Assembly (NCBI GenBank): GCA_902619165.1 | Contig: CACNDI010000001.1 | Span: 1-64,000, forward strand | Direction: 5' to 3' | DNA from: an uncultured Alphaproteobacteria bacterium | Lineage (GTDB): Bacteria; Pseudomonadota; Alphaproteobacteria; Rhodobacterales; Rhodobacteraceae | DNA: 64,000 bases | Shown here: in pieces, positions 27,208 through 35,672 of the stretch | Numbering within the stretch: the first letter of the stretch is position 1 | How the letters are laid out: each line of letters opens with the position of its first letter | Program-made: the position numbers and the translations under genes | Notes under the pieces: generated by a model | Told to the model about the DNA's origin: nothing | Database searches by the model: none | Seen by the model: only the letters and a program-made list of their open reading frames with translations

Positions 27208-28020
27208 TTGAGTAATTTAACTCCCGAAGGTTGGCATGTAGTTCAAAAACCTACATCTAGATGTTATCGGATATGATAGTTGGTTTAAAAGATACTTTCC
27301 GACATAAGGCGATAATATTAGTTTAAACCTTACACGAAATTAGCATGAAATAAGAATTCGAGATTTAGCTCTTTTTGCCGCAGGCGACCTAGTCAACAAA
27401 GACATACTTGATGTTGGATGTGGCGATGGCATGTATGGGCATGCTTTTTTTGGCCGTTAGGCGCATCAACATATTGTGGGCAGGATCTATCCAAAGATCC
27501 TATTTCAATTGGATTAAAAAATGCTAAAAGATTAGGTGTTAAGTTTGATCTTAAAGTCGGAAATGCAGCAAATTTGTTGTTTGAAAATAATTCCTTTGAT
27601 GTTGTATTCTCACGAGATTTTTTTGAACACATTGATAAGGCAACAAAGGCAAAAGTCATTAAAGAAAGCTACAGAGTTTTAAGGTCTGGTGGAATAACGA
27701 TCATTAAAACTCCAAACTTGTCTTATTTGTGCATTGCGATAATCGCAAAACGTATCAAATTATTAATGCGCTTCAAAAGCCCTTTTATATATATCAAACA
27801 CACTAAAAACGATCCCGACAATGATCATTTTGGATTAACTACCAATTCTGAGTTATGTGAAATTATGAATAACACTTTCTCCCATTCTCCAGAAATTTTG
27901 AAGGTGCCCCTTGGCCGCAAAATCCCAAAACTTATAGCGAATGTGATTTATAAATTTTCTTGGGGAAACGAATTTATTATTCTTGTTTCTAGAAAAACAG
28001 TTTTTGTCAATTGCGATTGA
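27208..28020 (+). pseudogene. Broken SAM-dependent methyltransferase
   Basis: The gene seems to begin with TTG at 27208 (LSNLTPEGWHVVQK). After a frame change the text goes on as DVIGYDSWFKRYFPT, stop, GDNISLNLTRN, stop, then IRDLALFAAGDLVNKDILDVGCGDGMYGHAFF, which is motif I of a class I methyltransferase (parts quoted are all in one frame). At the T7 run 27445-27451 the frame shifts by -1, and the remainder (LGASTYCGQDLS to the end, including SFDVVFSRDFFEHI) is open to 28020. Two in-frame stops plus two frameshifts make sequencing error alone unlikely. The intact 3' frame lacks motif I, so it should not bind SAM. Confidence 0.82.
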
Positions 28021-28053
28021 AATTATTTATATAGTTCATTAATAGGAGATTAC

Positions 28054-28827
28054 ATGAAAGCTGTCATATTGGCCGGTGGTCTTGGAACCCGTATTTCCGA
28101 GGAAACACACCTCAAGCCCAAGCCTATGATCGAGGTTGGGGGCAGACCTATCTTATGGCATATCTTAAAGACGTACTCTAGTCATGGCGTCAATGACTTT
28201 GTGATTTGTTGTGGATACAAGGGTTACATCATCAAGGAATACTTTGCCAATTACTTTTTACACATGTCAGACGTTACCTTTGATATGCAACTTAACCAGA
28301 TGGAAGTTCATCACAAAAAGGCAGAGCCTTGGCGCGTCACGTTGGTGGATACTGGTGAAGATACACAAACCGGTGGGCGCTTAAAGAGAGTGGCTGAGTA
28401 TATTCATGATGAAGATGCTTTCTGCTTTACCTATGGAGATGGCGTGGCAGACATTGATATTTCAGCTGAAATCGCCTTTCATCAAAAACATGGCAAACTT
28501 GCAACCGTTGTTGCTGTGCGGCCGCCTGGGCGCTATGGCGCATTAGACCTCTCAGGAAACCAGGTCACTGGTTTTACCGAAAAGCCCCGCGGGGACGGTG
28601 GGCTAATAAACGGAGGTTTTTTTATTTTGTCACCCAGCGTGCTGGACCTCATAGCTGATGATAAAACGAGCTGGGAGTCCGAACCTTTAGCGCAACTGGC
28701 GGCTATGGGCGAATTGATGGCGTTTGAGCATACTGGGTTCTGGCAGCCCATGGACACCTTGCGCGAGAAGAATTTACTTCAAGAACTATGGGTTAATGGT
28801 GAAGCCCCTTGGAAAATTTGGAAATGA
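28054..28827 (+). CDS. rfbF: Glucose-1-phosphate cytidylyltransferase
   Basis: This 257-residue enzyme has LAGGLGTRISEETHLKPKPM at 6-25 (the CTP-binding loop typical of RfbF/DdhA), ICCGYKGYIIKEYF, and DTGEDTQTGGRLKR. It makes CDP-glucose from CTP and glucose-1-phosphate. AGGAGA sits seven bases before the ATG. It overlaps the next gene by ATGA and starts a tightly packed CDP-sugar operon running to 33658. The G+C content is higher than in the flanks, suggesting that this block moved in as a unit. Confidence 0.96.
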   Translation: MKAVILAGGLGTRISEETHLKPKPMIEVGGRPILWHILKTYSSHGVNDFVICCGYKGYIIKEYFANYFLHMSDVTFDMQLNQMEVHHKKAEPWRVTLVDTGEDTQTGGRLKRVAEYIHDEDAFCFTYGDGVADIDISAEIAFHQKHGKLATVVAVRPPGRYGALDLSGNQVTGFTEKPRGDGGLINGGFFILSPSVLDLIADDKTSWESEPLAQLAAMGELMAFEHTGFWQPMDTLREKNLLQELWVNGEAPWKIWK

Positions 28828-29891
28828 CAATCGCTCATCCGGACAGTAATTTCTGGCACGGCAAGCGTGTCCTACTTACCGGCCATACCGGCTTCAAAGG
28901 CGGATGGCTCGCTTTATGGCTTCACCGCTTAGGTGCGCTTGTTACTGGTATTAGCTTGCCACCAATAACTTCGCCAAATTTGTTTGACTTGGCAAAGGTC
29001 AACGAGCTGTCAGACAGTCACTTCTGCGATGTTCGGAATATCGAGGAGCTCACCACGCTCTTCAGAAGCGCTCAGCCGGAAGTGGTTTTCCACCTCGCTG
29101 CGCAACCCCTAGTGCGCCACAGCTATCAAAAACCAGTTGAAACCTTTAATACAAACGTCTTGGGGACTGCCAACGTACTTGATGCCTTGCGCGGCATGCG
29201 TTGTGTAAGGGCTGTCGTGATGGTGACCACTGATAAGGTCTATCGTAATAAAGAGTGGCTCTGGCCATATCGTGAAGACGATATGCTAGGCGGTCAAGAC
29301 CCCTACAGTGCTAGCAAGGCAGCTAGTGAAATAGTCATTGAAAGCTACAGAGATTCTTTTCTCGCTGAACAAGGTGTAGCCGTTGCAAGCGCTCGCGCCG
29401 GCAATGTTATAGGTGGCGGTGACTGGTCAGCAGACCGCTTAATTCCAGACACTGTGCGTTCTTGGCAAAAGAGCGAAACACTAAAAATCCGTCGCCCTAA
29501 TGCCATCCGACCATGGCAACATGTCCTCGAACCTCTAGCTGGTTACCTTATCTTGGCAGAACAACTTTGGAGAAACGCGAGCTTGGCGGGTGCTTACAAT
29601 TTTGGACCTCCCTCACAAGAAGCCTCTACAGTTCGAGACGTAATTGAATTAGCACAAGCAGCTTTTGGTAATGGCACTGTCCAATATGGTGATGGTTGTG
29701 AAGGCCCGCATGAGGCCGGCTCGTTAGCACTGGAAATCTCAAAAGCAAAGCAGACATTAGGAATAGAGCCACGCTTGTCACTCACTAAGGCTATTCAGCT
29801 CACTATGACGTGGTACCGGTCTCAAAATAGTGGTTTAGATGCAAGAAAGCTTTGTGAAAATGATATCGCTACGTATGAGGCATCATATTGA
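28824..29891 (+). CDS. rfbG: CDP-glucose 4,6-dehydratase
   Basis: I start at the ATG at 28824, which overlaps the rfbF stop by four bases; the TTG at 28809 lies inside rfbF. The 355-residue SDR has GHTGFKGGW at 20-28, VVFHLAAQPLVRHSY, and Tyr161/Lys165 in YSASKAASE. The motif KGGWLALWL is specific to this family. It yields CDP-4-keto-6-deoxyglucose, the common precursor for 3,6-dideoxyhexoses and other CDP-deoxysugars. No rfbH (CDP-6-deoxy-glucose 3-dehydrase) follows, so the pathway diverges from abequose or tyvelose. Confidence 0.95.
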   Translation: MTIAHPDSNFWHGKRVLLTGHTGFKGGWLALWLHRLGALVTGISLPPITSPNLFDLAKVNELSDSHFCDVRNIEELTTLFRSAQPEVVFHLAAQPLVRHSYQKPVETFNTNVLGTANVLDALRGMRCVRAVVMVTTDKVYRNKEWLWPYREDDMLGGQDPYSASKAASEIVIESYRDSFLAEQGVAVASARAGNVIGGGDWSADRLIPDTVRSWQKSETLKIRRPNAIRPWQHVLEPLAGYLILAEQLWRNASLAGAYNFGPPSQEASTVRDVIELAQAAFGNGTVQYGDGCEGPHEAGSLALEISKAKQTLGIEPRLSLTKAIQLTMTWYRSQNSGLDARKLCENDIATYEASY

Positions 29892-30448
29892 CTCGTTTCA
29901 GTATCACAGAATTATCACTCTCTGGGCTAAAGCTGATCCACCGTCAGAGCCTCGGTGATGCCCGTGGTTATCTTTCACGCTTATTTTGTGGGAATGAATT
30001 GGCTGCTGCTGGCTGGCACAAGCCCGTCGCTCAAATCAATCACACTAGTACCGCCTTGCGAGGCACTATTCGCGGTATCCATTATCAAACTCCACCCCAC
30101 TCCGAGATGAAATTGGTAACTTGTATCCGTGGTGAAGTGTTGGACGTAGCCGTAGATCTACGCGCCTACTCCCCTACTTTTCTAAGGTGGCAAGCGCAAA
30201 CCCTGTCAGCTGACAATGCAAATGCACTACTTATACCCGAAGGCTTTGGACATGGTTTCCAGACCCTAGAAGATGACTGCGAACTGATCTACATACACAC
30301 TGAGAGTTATGCCCCACAATCCGAGGCAGCTATTCGCTTTGACGACCCCGCACTTGCCATTGACTGGCCTTTATCTATCTCTGAGATTTCAGAGCGAGAC
30401 AAAGCACACCCATTACTGACCGCACAATTTAAAGGGATCAAACTCTAA
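29888..30448 (+). CDS. RmlC-like NDP-4-keto-6-deoxysugar 3,5-epimerase
   Basis: This 186-residue cupin has RGTIRGIHYQ near 59-66 with the catalytic His65, LDVAVDLR, and IPEGFGHGFQTLE, all RmlC-family motifs. It starts with TTG overlapping the rfbG stop by four bases. It probably epimerises C3 and/or C5 of the CDP-keto sugar made by RfbG, rather than the dTDP sugar of RmlC. That substrate is inferred from operon position; no rmlA, rmlB or rmlD pair is nearby. It overlaps the next gene by one base. Confidence 0.88.
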   Translation: MTRFSITELSLSGLKLIHRQSLGDARGYLSRLFCGNELAAAGWHKPVAQINHTSTALRGTIRGIHYQTPPHSEMKLVTCIRGEVLDVAVDLRAYSPTFLRWQAQTLSADNANALLIPEGFGHGFQTLEDDCELIYIHTESYAPQSEAAIRFDDPALAIDWPLSISEISERDKAHPLLTAQFKGIKL

Positions 30449-31671
30449 TGAGATGCCGCTTCTGTGAAACACAACTAAAACATGTTTTTATTGATCTTGG
30501 ATTTGCCCCACCATCAAATGCTTACCTGACATTAAATGATTTAAATCTTCCTGAGAAGTACTATCCACTTAAGATCAAAGTTTGTAGCAATTGTTGGCTA
30601 GTGCAAACTGAAGACTATGCCCAAGCCGATGAGCTATTCAGCCCAGAATATGCATATTTTTCAAGCACATCAACTGGATGGCTATCGCATGCCGCCAATT
30701 ATGCTCAAACCATGATAAATCAACTAGGCCTTACACGGGCCAGCCATGTTATTGAAGTCGCATCTAATGATGGCTATTTGCTGAAAAATTTTTTGGCGGC
30801 TGGTATCCCTTGCCTCGGCATCGAACCCACAGCAAGCACAGCCGCTGCCGCCGAACGGCTTGGTATCTCAGTGTTGTGTAAATTTTTTAGTGAAGCTTTG
30901 GGCAAATCTATCGCAGCAGATGGCAAAAAGGCGGACCTTGTTGTAGGCAACAACGTATTTGCTCATGTGCCTGACATCAACGACTTCACTCGAGGTCTCA
31001 AAGTCATACTCAAATCAGGCGGAACAATAACGCTCGAGTTTCCTCATTTAATGCAGCTATTAGAGCATGTCCAGTTTGACACTATCTACCATGAGCACTT
31101 CTCTTACCTGTCTCTTTACACGGTGAGCCGTGTCTTTCAGTCTGCCGGTCTGCGTTTGTTAGATGTGGAGCAACTCTCAACTCATGGGGGCAGTTTGCGT
31201 GTTTTTGGTTGCCATGAAGATGACGATAGAGCAACAACCATAGCCGTTAATGCACTCCTTGCTGAAGAAATGCAGTGTGGCATGCAAAATATGGATACTT
31301 ACAACAAGTTTCAGGTTCGCGCCAATCGAGTGAAAGACGAACTGCTAGCTTTTCTAATTGAGCAAAAGCGCCGAGGAAAAAAGGTTGTTGCCTATGGCGC
31401 TGCCGCTAAAGGCAACACGCTGCTGAACTATGCTGGCGTCAAGCCCGACCTGCTATCCTTTATCTGCGATGCGGCTCTGTCCAAGCAGGGAAAATTCATG
31501 CCGGGCAGCCACATACCTATCCTGACCCCACAGGCGATGCGAGAGTGTCGACCTGATTTCGTCGTAATCCTACCATGGAACCTTGCCGATGAAATCGTCA
31601 AATCAAATGCCTTCGTTCGTGAATGGGGTGGTAAATTTGTGACAGCGATCCCTAAATTACACATTTTCTGA
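30448..31671 (+). CDS. Sugar C-methyltransferase (TylCIII/NovU type)
   Basis: This 407-residue protein has an N-terminal zinc motif (Cys3, Cys6, Cys46, Cys49), a central SAM domain with VIEVASNDGYLLKNF near 104-118, the catalytic-region text IYHEHFSYLSL, and a C-terminal domain with VVAYGAAAKGNTLLNY. These are the three parts of methyltransferases that add a branching methyl to C3 or C5 of keto deoxysugars. Placed right after RfbG and an epimerase, it predicts a C-methyl-6-deoxyhexose on CDP. The position of methylation is inferred. It overlaps its neighbours by one base each. Confidence 0.9.
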   Translation: MRCRFCETQLKHVFIDLGFAPPSNAYLTLNDLNLPEKYYPLKIKVCSNCWLVQTEDYAQADELFSPEYAYFSSTSTGWLSHAANYAQTMINQLGLTRASHVIEVASNDGYLLKNFLAAGIPCLGIEPTASTAAAAERLGISVLCKFFSEALGKSIAADGKKADLVVGNNVFAHVPDINDFTRGLKVILKSGGTITLEFPHLMQLLEHVQFDTIYHEHFSYLSLYTVSRVFQSAGLRLLDVEQLSTHGGSLRVFGCHEDDDRATTIAVNALLAEEMQCGMQNMDTYNKFQVRANRVKDELLAFLIEQKRRGKKVVAYGAAAKGNTLLNYAGVKPDLLSFICDAALSKQGKFMPGSHIPILTPQAMRECRPDFVVILPWNLADEIVKSNAFVREWGGKFVTAIPKLHIF

Positions 31672-32576
31672 TGAAGGTTCTTCTCACTGGCGCACGAGGA
31701 CACATTGGTCGACATTGTCTTAAGCAACTTCTAATTAAGGGATATGAAGTACATGCGGTTTCTTCTATGCGACAGCCTAACACAACGGGAGTACAATGGC
31801 ATCAAGTCAATCTACTTGATACCTACGAAGCAAAGACCCTCATTCGCGCAGTCAAGCCATCTCATTTGCTTCATTTTGCTTGGTACACTGAGCATGGTAA
31901 ATACTGGACTGCAGAAGAGAACCTAAATTGGATACATGCCAGCTTTGCGCTGATGAATGAGTTTGTGGCTTCGAATGGAAAGCGTTTTGTAGCTGCCGGC
32001 ACGTGTGCTGAATATGATTGGTCTAAAGAGCTTTGCTCTGAGGTCACGACAGCTTGTCGCCCAGCGACACTATATGGTGCTTCAAAATATAGTACGCATT
32101 TATTGCTTGAGGCTTGGGCAAGGCAAATAGGTCTTTCGAGCGCATGGGGCAGGATCTTTATGCTGTATGGCCCCGGCGAGTATTCTTTGCGCTTAGTACC
32201 TTCAGTTATTAACTCGTTGTTGTGTGGTGAGCCGGCGCTTTGCACTCATGGTAAACAAGTGCGCGACTTTATGTACGTTGAAGACGTAGCAGCGGGGTTT
32301 ATTGCCTTGCTGGAAAGTGACGTGAAGGGGGTAGTAAATATTGCATCGGGTGTGGGAGTACCACTAAAGGCCCTTGTGTATAATATTGCCAATCAATTGG
32401 GTCGAAGAGATTTAGTTAAGCTGGGCGCAATTCCCACTAGTGCAAATGAACCAGCTAAACTGATTGCGGACGTGGGCCGATTACGTGATGAAGTTGGGTT
32501 TAAGCCCTCTTACAATTTAGAAAATGGTATCTCTTTAACTATTGAATCAATAAAAAAAATAATTAACGCTGGATGA
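31671..32576 (+). CDS. NDP-sugar 4-ketoreductase/epimerase (SDR)
   Basis: This extended SDR of 301 residues has TGARGHIG at 6-13 and Tyr135/Lys139 in YGASKYS, with the acceptor-side text QVRDFMYVEDVAAGF. In the CDP-sugar operon it most likely reduces the C4 ketone after C-methylation and epimerisation, completing the CDP-deoxysugar, as CDP-abequose synthase does in a related pathway. The identity of the product depends on stereochemistry, which cannot be read here. It overlaps the preceding gene by one base and the following glycosyltransferase by four (ATGA). Confidence 0.82.
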   Translation: MKVLLTGARGHIGRHCLKQLLIKGYEVHAVSSMRQPNTTGVQWHQVNLLDTYEAKTLIRAVKPSHLLHFAWYTEHGKYWTAEENLNWIHASFALMNEFVASNGKRFVAAGTCAEYDWSKELCSEVTTACRPATLYGASKYSTHLLLEAWARQIGLSSAWGRIFMLYGPGEYSLRLVPSVINSLLCGEPALCTHGKQVRDFMYVEDVAAGFIALLESDVKGVVNIASGVGVPLKALVYNIANQLGRRDLVKLGAIPTSANEPAKLIADVGRLRDEVGFKPSYNLENGISLTIESIKKIINAG

Positions 32577-33658
32577 TTTTGTCGTCAATGCAATTAAAAA
32601 ATTTACAGCATGCTCGAATTGGATACGTACCCATGAGTAACTCCTTAAATAGTCCTGGGGATAAACGTAGGTTTGCCTATTATGCGAGCAAGCGAAACCT
32701 TACTTTTGAAATTGCTGATCCATTGAGGAAATATGATCTGATCGTCCTCACCCAAAATGCAGATTTGAGCATTTGGAGCCAATATGAGAGAGGTGGTGCA
32801 AAAATTATTTATGACTTTATTGACTCTTATCTAGCCCTTGCTAAGGTCAATATCAAAGGCTGGATGCGTGGATTTGCAAAATACCTCTCAGGCAAAAGTC
32901 GATATTTGAAGCTTAATCATTGGAAAGCACTTGAAGAGATGTGTTCTCGTGCTGACGCAGTAGTATGTTCAACACAAGAGCAGCGATCTGACATTTTGAA
33001 GTTTTGTAGCAATGTGCATATCATCCTTGATGCTCACATGGGTGTAGCACGCAATGCGAAAATAGAATTTGGTGCCAGTCGACCATTTCGCTTGGTATGG
33101 GAAGGATTGCCTCAAAATATTGGCTCTCTCCAGATTCTCGGCTTTGTTTTAAACAGGCTACGTACCCAGTATCCAATTGAGATACATATTGTAACCGATC
33201 CATATTATTATAAATATCTTGGAAAGTACGGCAAAACTAATACTTTGAGTGAAGCCGAGAAAATCCTTTCTGATGTTCATTTTCACGAATGGAAAGAAGA
33301 AGACTTCGCAGATATTATCTGTTCGTGCGATTTGGCAGTTATTCCATTAAATTTGAATGATACATTCGCCTACGGTAAGCCTGAAAACAAATTACTTTTA
33401 TTTTGGAGAATGGCAATGCCGGTTGTTACATCACCAACCCCAGCTTATGTTCGAGCAATGCGCTTGGCTGGCATGAATTACACGGCAAGAAATGAAGCTG
33501 ACTGGTTGTCTATGCTCGAAAGTCTGATCGGTGACGCCACTGCCCGCGAGCAGGCTGGGCTTATGGGGAAGGCATATGTAGAGAGCGAGTTTTCAGAGGC
33601 CATTTTTCTGGCACGCTGGGACACTGTATTTGAGTCTCTGGGCTGGCAATATCAATAA
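32573..33658 (+). CDS. Glycosyltransferase-like protein (GT-B)
   Basis: This 361-residue protein starts in an ATGA overlap with the ketoreductase. The text has a GT-B pattern: an N-terminal half with ADAVVCSTQEQRSDI and a C-terminal half with FRLVWEGLP near 177-185, CDLAVIPLN, and GKPENKLLLFWRMAMPVVTS, which stands where family 4 enzymes bind the donor phosphate. As the last gene of the CDP-sugar operon, it is the likely transferase for the CDP-linked C-methyl sugar. That pairing is inferred from operon order only. Confidence 0.75.
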   Translation: MILSSMQLKNLQHARIGYVPMSNSLNSPGDKRRFAYYASKRNLTFEIADPLRKYDLIVLTQNADLSIWSQYERGGAKIIYDFIDSYLALAKVNIKGWMRGFAKYLSGKSRYLKLNHWKALEEMCSRADAVVCSTQEQRSDILKFCSNVHIILDAHMGVARNAKIEFGASRPFRLVWEGLPQNIGSLQILGFVLNRLRTQYPIEIHIVTDPYYYKYLGKYGKTNTLSEAEKILSDVHFHEWKEEDFADIICSCDLAVIPLNLNDTFAYGKPENKLLLFWRMAMPVVTSPTPAYVRAMRLAGMNYTARNEADWLSMLESLIGDATAREQAGLMGKAYVESEFSEAIFLARWDTVFESLGWQYQ

Positions 33659-34246
33659 TCAATAGATTTGCTTATTTTACAAGATATCTGCGTAAAGATA
33701 ATTAAATTCGGGTAAGTAAAAGTTCCTGCAGCTTTTTGGCTTTGATCGTATATTCTTTGACAATTTATCCCTGAGGATCGAAGCTTTTTCTTAGTTAGCC
33801 GCTCTGGTTAATATGTTCGATTTAACATAAATTGCAGGCCTTAAAACACGTGATGCGATCGACCAATACTAAGCCATGTTCGGAAAATTTTACCTAATTT
33901 CGGAGTGCAGGTTCTAGTAGTTGAAAAGCAGGTATAATGATAAAAAATGGTTAGCTGAAGATTTGAGCTACTACATGGTGTTTATGAATTTCTGGGCTGT
34001 GTAATCGTACTGAAGGCTTAGTATGATCAACTCATATTCGTTTCCCTACATAGAGGCTTGTGCTTAAAAATTGAAAATCTCCGATCGTTTAATCTGTTAT
34101 TATGTTCAGAGAGTTCAGCAGTGGAAAACCTAACCCAACATTTATTTCTGAAAGTAACTCAAGAATTATTTTAGTTCATTTTACCCAGTCTTAAGGGCAA
34201 GTATAACTGAATTTCCAAGTGGTTTAGAATAAAAGGTGAGAGCCGT
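33659..34246 (+). other. Gene-free stretch of 588 bases
   Basis: No intact gene is visible on either strand. A few short frames look protein-like (for example KWLAEDLSYYM near 33950), but I could not link them to a family or join them across frames. The stretch is AT-rich and may be decayed coding DNA or a promoter region for the next glycosyltransferase. The last 15 bases contain the ribosome binding site AAGGTGAGAG for the gene at 34247. Confidence 0.4.
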
Positions 34247-35398
34247 ATGAAGTACAAATTATTGTTTGTCGTGAATGTTGATTGGTTTTTTTTGTCACAT
34301 CGTTTACCCATAGCATTAGAAGCATTGCGTCAGGGCTATGAGGTACATATAGCAACTGCACTCACTGATAAACTCACGGTGCTTCAAGACCATGGTTTTG
34401 TGGTACATCCTTTGTCCCTAGATAGAAGTGACATGGGTTTATGGGCTAATTGGATATCATTTCGGCAAATATACTGCGTATTTAAAGACGTAAAACCTGA
34501 TATTGTTCACTTAGTAACAATTAAGCCAGTATTGTTAGGAGGCCTTGCAGCACGTTTGTCACGCGTACCCGCCGTTGTTTCAGCTATATCTGGCTTAGGT
34601 TTTGTGTTTGTTTCAAAGGGTGTTAAGGCAAAAATTAGGCGTTGGCTAGTCAGTATCCTGTACCGTTTGGCATTAGGTCACTACAATCTGAAAGTAATTT
34701 TTCAGAATCCAGATGATCTTTCTTGCTTGGTAAGACTTGCATGTTTGGCAGAAAAAAAAGTAACTATCATTCGTGGGTCAGGTGCTGACCTAACTCAGTA
34801 CCGCTTGACGCCATTTCCGACCGGTATACCGGTCGTTTTAATCGCAGCACGCTTGTTAGTTGACAAGGGAATACGCGAGTTCGTTCAATCTGCCCAAATA
34901 CTCCGCCAGCGTGGGCTTTCAGCACAAGATGCCAGGTTTGTGATAGTGGGTAAGCCCGATCCAGCCAATCCGGCCAGCCTGCGTCCAGATGAATTGGCAC
35001 AATGGTCCGAGGAAGGTGTAGTCGAGGTGTGGGGTCATCGCACAGACATGCCTCAAGTTTTGGAAGCTGCACATATAATAGTACTGCCGTCCTATTATGG
35101 CGAAGGCCTCCCAAAAGTATTGATTGAGGCCGCAGCATGCGGCCGAGTCGTAATTACTACAGATCACCCTGGTTGTCGCGATGCTATTGAACCGAATAAA
35201 ACGGGTTTACTAGTGCCTATAAAAAACTCCTCAGCATTAGCTGATGCGATTTATTATCTCATAAAGAATCCAGATGTGCGAAAAATAATGGGTGCCTCCG
35301 GTCGAGCTCTAGCTGAGAAGGAGTTTGCCATTGAAAAGGTAGTGGCCGAACATATGAAAATTTATCAAAATCTTCTAGATATAGTAGGGCTCAAGTGA
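34247..35398 (+). CDS. Family 4 glycosyltransferase
   Basis: This 383-residue GT-B enzyme begins KLLFVVNVDWFFLSHRLP, a start seen in several O-antigen GT4 proteins. It has GLGFVFVS near 122-129, VVLIAARLLVDKGIREF near 195-211, and YGEGLPKVLIEAAACG near 284-299 with the E-x7-E motif for donor binding. The gene has a clear ribosome binding site (AAGGTGAG). A possible terminator lies about 85 bases after it. The transferred sugar is unknown; transferases of this subgroup often use GlcNAc, galactose or deoxyhexose donors. Confidence 0.9.
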   Translation: MKYKLLFVVNVDWFFLSHRLPIALEALRQGYEVHIATALTDKLTVLQDHGFVVHPLSLDRSDMGLWANWISFRQIYCVFKDVKPDIVHLVTIKPVLLGGLAARLSRVPAVVSAISGLGFVFVSKGVKAKIRRWLVSILYRLALGHYNLKVIFQNPDDLSCLVRLACLAEKKVTIIRGSGADLTQYRLTPFPTGIPVVLIAARLLVDKGIREFVQSAQILRQRGLSAQDARFVIVGKPDPANPASLRPDELAQWSEEGVVEVWGHRTDMPQVLEAAHIIVLPSYYGEGLPKVLIEAAACGRVVITTDHPGCRDAIEPNKTGLLVPIKNSSALADAIYYLIKNPDVRKIMGASGRALAEKEFAIEKVVAEHMKIYQNLLDIVGLK

Positions 35399-35481
35399 GG
35401 GTTCTTAAAACAGGTGTAACTGGTCTTGTAGAGCAATGTAATTGAGAAAGCTGATAGATTGTATTTTAACAACTTTAATTA

Positions 35482-35511
35482 GAAAAAATGCCAAACCTCG
35501 GTTGTTTTTTC
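35482..35511 (+). terminator. Possible rho-independent terminator
   Basis: A run GAAAAAA (35482-35488) is matched by TTTTTTC (35505-35511), with an inner CAAAC/GTTG pairing around a CTCG loop. The T-run follows the stem on the + strand and the structure could work in both directions. It lies between the family 4 glycosyltransferase and asnB. The inner stem has a bulge, so its strength is uncertain. Confidence 0.4.
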
Positions 35512-35672
35512 TTATAAAATCATGCTCCAATATTATTACTATGATGACTTTTGACCATGAATTCCAGGCTAAAAAAAGAGCTCTCTTTTAACAACGTGTA
35601 AGCTAATTACATAGGATTTACAGTACGATGCTTTGTGTCCAGCTTAAACATTTATTCAAGGATTATACATAA

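Noticed and set aside
27418-28020. ATG-started 200-codon frame as an intact methyltransferase
   Set aside because: It lacks SAM motif I, which is present just upstream in another frame, so the frame is the 3' part of a broken gene.
28809-29891. Earlier TTG start for the CDP-glucose dehydratase
   Set aside because: It lies inside rfbF; the ATGA overlap at 28824 is the common arrangement and gives the expected N terminus.
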